DNA from: Vallitalea longa
GTDB taxonomy: Bacteria > Bacillota > Clostridia > Lachnospirales > Vallitaleaceae
Length of the DNA: 64,000 bases
NCBI RefSeq assembly: GCF_027923465.1
Contig: NZ_BRLB01000008.1
Span: forward strand, 1 to 64,000
Direction: 5' to 3'
Program-made: the position numbers and the translations under genes
In this document: one piece after another, positions 45,112 to 52,380 of the stretch
How positions within the stretch are numbered: the first letter of the stretch is position 1
Layout: each line of letters opens with the position of its first letter
Notes under the pieces: generated by a model
Seen by the model: the letters and a program-made list of their open reading frames with translations, nothing else
Told to the model about the DNA's origin: nothing
Databases searched by the model: none

Positions 45112-46365
45112 TTATAGAGGGGAAATATAGTCTTCTTGAATATCTAGAATAATGTTTATTTTACCTTTATTGAATTGGACAAATCTATATGCATCAAAAT
45201 ATTGATATTGTGGTTCTAGTGCAGTTTGTTTTCCAGTCAATACAATCTCCATAATGCCATCGTTATTTATATCTAGTAAATTAAATATACTTAATCCTTG
45301 AAGATGATAAAGATTAGTTGAATCTATGTAAAAATCCATAATATCTAATGCTTTTAAATCCATTATTACATTATCACCATATATATCTTTAAGTTTTATA
45401 TAACATATTTTGTCATTTATTTTATATTCATACATAGGGTTTAAATAATAATCTTCTATAAAATAATTATAGATATCTCCTAGTCTATAATTACTACTTT
45501 TTTGTGTTAAATAATTTTTTATGTCAGTAGGATCAGTTAAGCTAAATATCTCTTTATCAATAGGCATAAACATTTCATATACTGGTGACACATTATTATC
45601 CGATATTATGTATATCAAATTATATAATACCAATCCATTGTCTGGTAAACTACTTACAGTATAATCATTATCGTTCTCTTTTTCTAAAGAAAAATTAGTT
45701 GCATGTAAGATTATTTCATCTACTCCATTATTATCTAAATCACATTTTAGTATATCTTTTAGTATTGGGGGAGTATTTGTAAAATTATTTTCTATAAGCT
45801 TATTTTCTATAATATCTAAATATTTTTCTACTTGCTCTAATTCTTCTATACTATATGGTTGTAGGTCCCAATCGCATTTTACACTTAAGCAAATATCGTA
45901 TAAATCATGACCATTTTCATCTATAGGATATGCATTACCAAAAGTATAAATTGGATGCTCTCTAACTTCATTTGTAATTGACATAGAATTTCTTTTGCTA
46001 TCAAATCCTATGAACTCTCCATTGAATTCATTTAATACGTCATTAGAAATATTATCACTATTATAAAACTTGTTAAAATTTCTACCATCATAGTATATTC
46101 CTATTCTATCATGCACTACTATATATTCCTTTGATAATGTATTCTTAGTTACTTTAGTTATTGAGTCTTCTTTGTTATTGTGGTCTTCGGAAGAATTAAG
46201 ATTATTATTCTCTATAACCTCCTTTTTGTTTGTCTCTTGTTCTAATACAATATTAGTTTTTTCATTTTCATTTGTAGATTTAGTTTCTTTACTTACATAA
46301 TTTTTGCTACACGAAACTAAAAATATGCTAACTATTAATACTATATAAATTGTCTTTAATTTCAT
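45112..46365 (-). CDS. Cassette B lipoprotein with FG-GAP/VCBS-like calcium-loop repeats
   Basis: The 417-residue protein starts MKLKTIYIVLIVSIFLVSC (lipobox Cys ~19) and an Asn/Glu/Lys-rich linker. Two DxDxNxDxxxEI loops (CDLDNNGVDEIILHAT and LDINNDGIMEIVLTGK) resemble those of FG-GAP/VCBS propeller blades. The middle region has no family I recognise. It is preceded by the M23 effector by 60 bp (AAGGAG) and is unrelated to the other cassettes' lipoproteins. Confidence 0.75.
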   Translation of the reverse strand: MKLKTIYIVLIVSIFLVSCSKNYVSKETKSTNENEKTNIVLEQETNKKEVIENNNLNSSEDHNNKEDSITKVTKNTLSKEYIVVHDRIGIYYDGRNFNKFYNSDNISNDVLNEFNGEFIGFDSKRNSMSITNEVREHPIYTFGNAYPIDENGHDLYDICLSVKCDWDLQPYSIEELEQVEKYLDIIENKLIENNFTNTPPILKDILKCDLDNNGVDEIILHATNFSLEKENDNDYTVSSLPDNGLVLYNLIYIISDNNVSPVYEMFMPIDKEIFSLTDPTDIKNYLTQKSSNYRLGDIYNYFIEDYYLNPMYEYKINDKICYIKLKDIYGDNVIMDLKALDIMDFYIDSTNLYHLQGLSIFNLLDINNDGIMEIVLTGKQTALEPQYQYFDAYRFVQFNKGKINIILDIQEDYISPL

Positions 46366-46424
46366 AATGTTTACTCCTTACATAAATTTTATACGAATTC
46401 ATAATTTGTCTTATTAAATATAGA

Positions 46425-48047
46425 TTATTCACTTATGTCAACTATGGAATAAGGTGCCTTACTACTTAATTTATTCAAATCGTTAGCTGAACTTGAAACA
46501 TTTGGTGATCTACCATTTTTTACTTCAATATGAACATGTGATCTATTAGGAGAGTTTAATCCCGCATATCCCTGTTTACCTAATTCTTGACCTAATTCTA
46601 CATACTGACCTAATTTAACATTTATTTCTTTAGCGTGTAAATAGCTAACTGTAATATTTTCATTTTCATAATATACGGAAATAGTGTTATAAACATCTTC
46701 TCTACCTTGTTTTTTACCTGAATAAACATTTACTATTTTATTATTAGCATTTAAAACATTCTCATCCACTCTAATTACTTTACCCCTAGAATCTACAATA
46801 GATTTGAAACTTGCAGAAACATGGGTTTTATTTACGATATCTATACCTTCATGTATTCCCTTAAATTTCCCTCCATTTAGGTTTACCACATCATTTCCAT
46901 GCTTGAATGAACTTCTGTTAACTCCATTATAAAATTCTCCATATATTGATGATACTTTTACATTATCATCTGTTTTCCCGAATAATCTGTTAACCATTAA
47001 CTGTATTTCATGGGTATTATTATTAGGATAGTCACTTTCAGCAACTTCTTCAGGAAAATATCTATAATTTGCATTTTCATAAAATCCTTCATCTGGTAAA
47101 GGAACTTGTACAGCTTTTCTCTCACCAGCATTTGTTTTTACTTTCTTTTTGGCATAACGATTCATGCTACTATGTTCCTTTTCTTCTGTTTTTTCAACTC
47201 TTACACCAATATTTAGCTTATCGTTATCTACCCATGCTGTTTCTTGATGATACTTGCCTGGATATCTTATATGACTTCTATTTCCTTTTTGCTCTAAGAT
47301 AACTATATCATCGCCTACCCATAATTCTCCATAATCACCGTTGTCCTTAGTAATTGGTGTCACTTTAGAAACACTTGCATAAGTATAATTAATATCTACT
47401 GTCACTCCACCCTTGGAATTAGGTGACCATTTTATATTAGCACCAGATTTTTCAGATACTTCTCTTACTCCAACATGTATATGTCCATCTTTTACTGTAA
47501 ATGTTGTTCCATCACTTGCATGTCCTACTCCGTCTTTCATGTTTTTCAAATCATATACAATTGTTTTCCCATTCAATTTCACTGTTGTAGTTCTTGTTTT
47601 TCCATCCCATTCAGCTGTACCTCCTAATCCTTCAATAATATCCACAAGATATCCTGTTGTAACCCCATCAGTTACTTTTGAATCTCTAACTTTTACTTTC
47701 CCTACTGTTACATCGGCAGGTTTTGCATTATTATTAGTTGACTCTTTTCTATCAGAAGTATCTAATTCCAATATAAAACTTTTCAATTTCTCTTCAGTAT
47801 CTGCATATGTATCTATTGCATCATTGATTTGTCTATCATATGTAATAAAAATTTCTGATATCAATTTCAATTTCTTGCTGACTTCATTTAAATCATATCT
47901 AATATTATCTCTTTCTGCAATATCAAAGTCAATACAATTTTTCTGTGAATTAAAATCATTTAAGGTGATATTGCTTTTTTCAATTAAATCTTTAAACTTT
48001 TCTGTTACATCTCCTAATGCATTTAAATCTACTGTTAATGAACCCAT
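46425..48047 (-). CDS. Cassette B effector: ESX/LXG-like N-terminus, CuAO-N-like, SH3-like and M23 endopeptidase
   Basis: The 540-residue protein shares residues 1-~285 with cassettes C and D, including YADTE at 81-85. The C-terminal region (~380-525) is a LytM/M23 zinc peptidase: HEGID (H399, D403) and HVHIE (H504, H506) supply the metal ligands and catalytic His. M23 enzymes cut peptide cross-links of peptidoglycan. No signal peptide is seen. Its tail HVHIEVKNGR resembles the end of the remnant at 35213-35470. GGAGG precedes the ATG. Confidence 0.85.
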   Translation of the reverse strand: MGSLTVDLNALGDVTEKFKDLIEKSNITLNDFNSQKNCIDFDIAERDNIRYDLNEVSKKLKLISEIFITYDRQINDAIDTYADTEEKLKSFILELDTSDRKESTNNNAKPADVTVGKVKVRDSKVTDGVTTGYLVDIIEGLGGTAEWDGKTRTTTVKLNGKTIVYDLKNMKDGVGHASDGTTFTVKDGHIHVGVREVSEKSGANIKWSPNSKGGVTVDINYTYASVSKVTPITKDNGDYGELWVGDDIVILEQKGNRSHIRYPGKYHQETAWVDNDKLNIGVRVEKTEEKEHSSMNRYAKKKVKTNAGERKAVQVPLPDEGFYENANYRYFPEEVAESDYPNNNTHEIQLMVNRLFGKTDDNVKVSSIYGEFYNGVNRSSFKHGNDVVNLNGGKFKGIHEGIDIVNKTHVSASFKSIVDSRGKVIRVDENVLNANNKIVNVYSGKKQGREDVYNTISVYYENENITVSYLHAKEINVKLGQYVELGQELGKQGYAGLNSPNRSHVHIEVKNGRSPNVSSSANDLNKLSSKAPYSIVDISE

Positions 48048-48113
48048 ATATCATTTTCCTCCTTGATTAAAAATAATAAATTTTTTATTTTATTATATAG
48101 ATTTGATAAAATT

Positions 48114-48166
48114 ATTTCTACAAATCCTGACGAACGACATGATTTATGGGATGAAATGCATTTTTT
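48114..48166 (-). promoter_or_regulatory. Conserved upstream box, copy 5 (cassette B)
   Basis: Matches the core of the other copies and ends 66 bp before the ATG at 48047. Confidence 0.65.
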
Positions 48167-48200
48167 CGATTAATTCTTAAAAAGAACAAAGAGGTCACAC

Positions 48201-48237
48201 AGATTTCAAGGAAAATAGAAAATATAACTTTCCTATC
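48201..48237. repeat. Short dispersed repeat, copy 3
   Basis: AGATTTCAAGGAAAATAGAAA ... TAACTTTCCTA matches the repeat at 24350 almost throughout and that at 45028 in part. Confidence 0.4.
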
Positions 48238-48242
48238 TAATC

Positions 48243-48278
48243 AAAAAAATTCCAGCTAAATTATATTAACTGGAATTA
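48243..48278 (-). terminator. Terminator of cassette A
   Basis: AATTCCAG pairs with CTGGAATT; on the minus strand a T-run follows. Its sequence is unrelated to the AGCGTGTTT terminators of the other cassettes. Confidence 0.7.
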
Positions 48279-48322
48279 ACTATATATTCTAAATACACTA
48301 ATTAAATTACAACTACATAATT

Positions 48323-49450
48323 TTATTCCATAGCACTTATTGTCTCTAATATTTGAGGAACATCTTCCAACATAGACATTGCTTTTTTAAAATCTGTGTT
48401 CATATTTTCATCTTCCTCATCCCTTAATGAACCAATTTCAAAATCTGTATGTGTTGCATAGTAATATTTTTGTTCTCTGTAAGTTCCTATTTCTTTAATG
48501 CTGTCTAAGAAATCATCTAACTCATCTTCTCTTATGATAGAAAACATATATAGTCCATTCCCGTCTTCTCCCTTGATTGTGCTATCTTTCCCTGTATATA
48601 GTATATCAATATAACCACCATTTTCTTCTTCTACTATATTATAATAACCTTCCCAGCTATTTGGAAACGTTAAACTAAAGCCCATAACATCATTGACATA
48701 TTTTATACCTTCATCTTGTTGTCGTGGTTGTTCTTGTGAATCTTCCTCTATCTTATCATCTGCTGATTGTTGTTCTATAGATTTTATTGTCTTTAGAATT
48801 TCTGGAACATCTTCCAACATAGACATTGCTTTTTTGAAATCTGTGTTCATATTTTCATCTTCTTCATCCCTTAATGAACCAATTTCAAAATCTGTATGTG
48901 TTGCATAGTAATATTTTTGTTCTCTGTAAGTTCCTATTTCTTTAATGCTGTCTAAAAAATCATCTAACTTATCTTCTCTTATGATAGAAAACATATATAG
49001 TCCATTCCCGTCTTCTCCCTTGATTGTGCTATCTTTCCCTGTATATAGTATATCAATACAACCACTATTTTCATCTTTTACTATATTATAATAACCTTCC
49101 CAGCTATTTGGAAATATTATACTAAATCCCATTGAATTATTGATATATTGTATACCTTCATTTTCTTGCTTCTGTGATTTTTCTTCTAATGATTTATCTA
49201 TCTTATTATCTATTATTTGCTTTGATTGTTCTTTCGGTTTTTCTTCTATATTATCATTTACCGATTGTTGTTCTTCTCTAGTTTTTTCTAGCTTATCATT
49301 TGTTGGTTGTTGTTCTTCCAAAGTTTTATCATTCGAGGTAGCATTTTTATTTTCAATACTCTCATTAACATTAGATGTATTATTGGTTTTATTATTACAT
49401 CCAACCAAAATTATTATTATAATGATAAAAATTACTTTTTTAATATTCAT
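48323..49450 (-). CDS. Cassette A lipoprotein with an internal tandem domain duplication
   Basis: The 375-residue protein starts MNIKKVIFIIIIIILVGCN (lipobox Cys ~18), then a Gln/Lys/Glu-rich linker. Two copies of a ~130-residue domain follow (GFSIIFPNSWEGYYNIV ... TDFEIGSLRDEEDENMN ... LEDVPEIL), almost identical to each other even at DNA level. The domain resembles small PsbP/DUF-type beta domains around FPNSWEG, not clearly assigned. Acidic overall. It follows the CHAP effector by 17 bp with GGAG, so the two are one transcript. Confidence 0.75.
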   Translation of the reverse strand: MNIKKVIFIIIIIILVGCNNKTNNTSNVNESIENKNATSNDKTLEEQQPTNDKLEKTREEQQSVNDNIEEKPKEQSKQIIDNKIDKSLEEKSQKQENEGIQYINNSMGFSIIFPNSWEGYYNIVKDENSGCIDILYTGKDSTIKGEDGNGLYMFSIIREDKLDDFLDSIKEIGTYREQKYYYATHTDFEIGSLRDEEDENMNTDFKKAMSMLEDVPEILKTIKSIEQQSADDKIEEDSQEQPRQQDEGIKYVNDVMGFSLTFPNSWEGYYNIVEEENGGYIDILYTGKDSTIKGEDGNGLYMFSIIREDELDDFLDSIKEIGTYREQKYYYATHTDFEIGSLRDEEDENMNTDFKKAMSMLEDVPQILETISAME

Positions 49451-49467
49451 TTTATCTCCTTCCTTGA

Positions 49468-50733
49468 TTAACGAGTTTTGGCATTAGATCCGTTTGTGGC
49501 CTTTTCTTCACTAGGTAAAGTACCTGAATTTGTACCACCATTAACACCATACCCCTTAATATAAGTACTATCCTCACTATATGTTCTTAACCTTACAGCA
49601 TTGTCTGAATTTCCTTCAATAGTATATACTTTTTTCTTATCTGAGTCATATAGAGTAACTATACCTACATGTTTATCAAAGAATATAATATCACCTTCAT
49701 TTGGTTTATAGCCTGATTCTCTTGTCTGATATCTATTAGCTATTATATAATATTTCTTTTGGTAATAAACACTTGCTTCTTTAGGTACAGATGGATTACT
49801 TGTATTTGCTACAGTTTTTCCTTTATCCAAATTCTTACGTTTTACTTTGACAGCAATACCCGCTTGATTCGCAACATATGAAACAAACATAGCACACCAT
49901 GGTTGTTTATTTAACCCATACCATTTACCGTATGGTGTATCATTATCCCCATTATTTTCTTTAAACCCTTTTTTCAACTCATTCTTAGCGCTATCAACGA
50001 ATTGTGTCATCAAATTGTTAATTTCCCCTTGTTGTTGGTCTATAGTGGTACTTGATAAATTTGAATTAGTATAGGCAACATTTACTGTTACTCCACCTGT
50101 TGTATTAGGTGACCATTTTATATTTGCACCAGCTTTTTCAGAAACTTCTCTTACTCCAACATGTATATGTCCATCTTTTACTGTAAATGTTGTTCCATCA
50201 CTTGCATGTCCTACTCCGTCTTTCATGTTTTTCAAATCATATACAATTGTTTTCCCATTCAATTTCACTGTTGTAGTTCTTGTTTTTCCATCCCATTCAG
50301 CTGTACCTCCTAATCCTTCAATAATATCCACAAGATATCCTGTTGTAACCCCATCAGTTACTTTTGAATCTCTAACTTTTACTTTCCCTACTGTTACATC
50401 GGCAGGTTTTGCATTATTATTAGTTGACTCTTTTCTATCAGAAGTATCTAATTCCAATATAAAACTTTTCAATTTCTCTTCAGTATCTGCATATGTATCT
50501 ATTGCATCATTGATTTGTCTATCATATGTAATAAAATATTCTGATATCGATTTTAATTTCTTGCTGACTTCATTTAAATCATATCTAATATTATCTCTTT
50601 CTGCAATATCAAAGTCAATACAATTTTTCTGTGAATTAAAATCATTTAAGATGATATTGTTTTTTTCAATTAAATCTTTAAACTTTTCTGTTACATCTCC
50701 TAATGCATTTAAATCTACTGTTAATGAACCCAT
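49468..50733 (-). CDS. Cassette A effector: ESX/LXG-like N-terminus, CuAO-N-like and CHAP amidase/endopeptidase
   Basis: The 421-residue protein shares residues 1-221 with cassettes B-D (YADTE 81-85; CuAO-N-like 111-221) but has no SH3-like domain. The C-terminal part is a CHAP domain: catalytic Cys in QPWCAMFVSYVANQAG (C280), His in DKHVGIVT (H355), and EGNSDN (E373/N375). CHAP enzymes cut amide or cross-bridge bonds of peptidoglycan. No signal peptide. GGAGG precedes the ATG. Confidence 0.85.
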   Translation of the reverse strand: MGSLTVDLNALGDVTEKFKDLIEKNNIILNDFNSQKNCIDFDIAERDNIRYDLNEVSKKLKSISEYFITYDRQINDAIDTYADTEEKLKSFILELDTSDRKESTNNNAKPADVTVGKVKVRDSKVTDGVTTGYLVDIIEGLGGTAEWDGKTRTTTVKLNGKTIVYDLKNMKDGVGHASDGTTFTVKDGHIHVGVREVSEKAGANIKWSPNTTGGVTVNVAYTNSNLSSTTIDQQQGEINNLMTQFVDSAKNELKKGFKENNGDNDTPYGKWYGLNKQPWCAMFVSYVANQAGIAVKVKRKNLDKGKTVANTSNPSVPKEASVYYQKKYYIIANRYQTRESGYKPNEGDIIFFDKHVGIVTLYDSDKKKVYTIEGNSDNAVRLRTYSEDSTYIKGYGVNGGTNSGTLPSEEKATNGSNAKTR

Positions 50734-50799
50734 ATATCATTTTCCTCCTTGATTAAAAATAATAAATTTTTTATTTTATTATATAGATTCGATAAAAAT

Positions 50800-50850
50800 A
50801 TTTCTACAAATCCTGACGAACGACACGATTAATGGGATGAAATGCATTTG
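50800..50850 (-). promoter_or_regulatory. Conserved upstream box, copy 6 (cassette A)
   Basis: Core identical to the other copies except two or three changes (CGACACGATTAATGGG on the plus strand). It ends 66 bp before the ATG at 50733. Confidence 0.6.
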
Positions 50851-50873
50851 GAATTTTTTTTCAGGACTTACAA

Positions 50874-50914
50874 CAAAAAATCGCTATATTGAAAATCCAT
50901 ATAACGATTTTTTA
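50874..50914. terminator. Terminator between cassette A and the GH16 gene
   Basis: AAAAAATCG-TATAT pairs with ATATA-CGATTTTTT, with one mismatch per arm, A- and T-rich on both sides. It ends the GH16 transcript (minus). Confidence 0.7.
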
Positions 50915-50963
50915 TTAAACAATTTATTATATAATCAGTTTGGTTTTATAATTACTATTTAAT

Positions 50964-52265
50964 TCAGTCTATTACGATGTTTCTAATTACGTAACTTTGC
51001 CATTGCAAATTGGCATCATTAACTTTTATTCGTAAACCCTTATTATTCTCTTGTTCATCAAAAGTTAATTCTCTACTTTCTACAGTATCATCATTCTTTT
51101 CCCATACAATATCTCCTGAAGATGCTACTGTACTCCAATTAGTAGAACCGTCTTCAGATACTTGTATGTCCCAATTTGTTGGTGCTTGTCCTTGACAATA
51201 CCAACTTTCTAGCGATACCTGATTGAATGTCTGAGGTGATTCCCATCTAAAAGTCACATAATGTGGATAATCCGGGTATCTACCACTCATAAATTCTGTT
51301 ACAGGATTTGTATCTGTCAACCTGTCTACTGGAAATTTATCAAATTCACTTGTAGCAGTCGCAGTTGCTGAAACTGCTAAACTATTATTAGTATATCCAC
51401 CTTCTCTTTTATATACTCTAAAATAATCTATTAAAAATTCTTTTGGATATACTCCATCATTAACTCCATCCCAACCACAATCTCTATATATTCCTAAAAA
51501 TGTCATCATTCTATAACCTACTGATTGATTGGTGTTACCAACAAGTTTATTGTCTATATAAAATTTCATTCCACTTGGGTCCCATTCAAATCCATATACA
51601 TGCCAAGTATTTGCAAGATCATAACCAATAGAAGATCTAAATGTTTCACTTTTTATAGTAGCATCATCATGAGGGTGAATATTAATAAATGAATTAGTGG
51701 TATAACTAAAAGGATTCTCAACTATGTCTACTTCTGCTTTTTGATATGATTCATCTTCACAACCAATCATCCACCAAGCTACATGACCACCACTGCCACC
51801 AGGTAGTTTTGCTCTTATTTCAAAATATCCATACTTTGTTGTATACCCATCAAAAATCGACTCATGATGATCTAATGGCATACTTTTATTAAATTGATGG
51901 ATATTATCTTTTTCAAAACTTTGAATACTTGAACATTTTACATCGCCATCATATGTAGGATTCCACGCTGGATAATCTTCATCAATTCTTAATACAAGAG
52001 CATTTTCTCTAAAAGTATAATCTGTAGCACTTAACTCTTTAGTTGTCCAATGAGGAAGATAATATGGCAACCAATGGTCTGTATCGAGATTTTGTTCATT
52101 GAATTCATCATTATAATCTAGTATCCACCCATCTTTTATTATAGGATTTGCTGGATAATCACCTCTTGTTGAATTATCATCTTTAATCTTTTGAGTATTT
52201 GCGTATGAAATATTTGAAACTAAAAGAATCATCATCAAAAATGTAATTAAATAACTTCTTTTCAT
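50964..52265 (-). CDS. Secreted GH16 beta-glucanase/laminarinase-like enzyme with a C-terminal discoidin (F5/8 C-like) domain
   Basis: The 433-residue protein (ATG 52265, MKRSYLITFLMMILLVSNISYA signal peptide) has a GH16 catalytic core with the E-x-D-x-x-E motif in AEVDIVENP. WVSPSG-like and DPSGMKFYIDNKLVG sequences are also typical of GH16. A ~135-residue carbohydrate-binding-like discoidin domain follows (VSATATATSEFDKFPVDRLTD ... QVSLESWYCQGQAPTNWDIQVSEDGS). It probably cuts beta-1,3- or beta-1,3-1,4-glucans outside the cell. It follows the GH65/transport genes in the same direction (115-bp gap). Confidence 0.88.
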   Translation of the reverse strand: MKRSYLITFLMMILLVSNISYANTQKIKDDNSTRGDYPANPIIKDGWILDYNDEFNEQNLDTDHWLPYYLPHWTTKELSATDYTFRENALVLRIDEDYPAWNPTYDGDVKCSSIQSFEKDNIHQFNKSMPLDHHESIFDGYTTKYGYFEIRAKLPGGSGGHVAWWMIGCEDESYQKAEVDIVENPFSYTTNSFINIHPHDDATIKSETFRSSIGYDLANTWHVYGFEWDPSGMKFYIDNKLVGNTNQSVGYRMMTFLGIYRDCGWDGVNDGVYPKEFLIDYFRVYKREGGYTNNSLAVSATATATSEFDKFPVDRLTDTNPVTEFMSGRYPDYPHYVTFRWESPQTFNQVSLESWYCQGQAPTNWDIQVSEDGSTNWSTVASSGDIVWEKNDDTVESRELTFDEQENNKGLRIKVNDANLQWQSYVIRNIVID

Positions 52266-52380
52266 ATTAATCAAAACCTTCTCTCTTTTATTATTTTTAT
52301 TGAACATATGAAAATTTAACTTTTTACTATTTTTACTTAGTAACTATAAAAATCAACCAAACTAATTACATTAGCTTAAT

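Noticed and set aside
31519-50733. Interpretation of the array as a prophage lysis or tail module
   Set aside because: There are peptidoglycan hydrolase domains but no holin, capsid, terminase, portal or integrase genes, and the lipoprotein partners do not fit phage modules.
41066-50752. Plus-strand open frames of about 175-217 codons (for example 41066-41719, 44207-44860, 47413-48066, 50225-50752) with similar proteins
   Set aside because: They lie antisense to the common 5' halves of cassettes A-D, have no ribosome-binding sites, and are alike only because the sense genes are duplicated.
35533-50850. Regularly spaced ~50-bp repeats as a possible CRISPR array
   Set aside because: Copies are about 3 kb apart, each upstream of a gene in one orientation, with no spacers and no cas genes.
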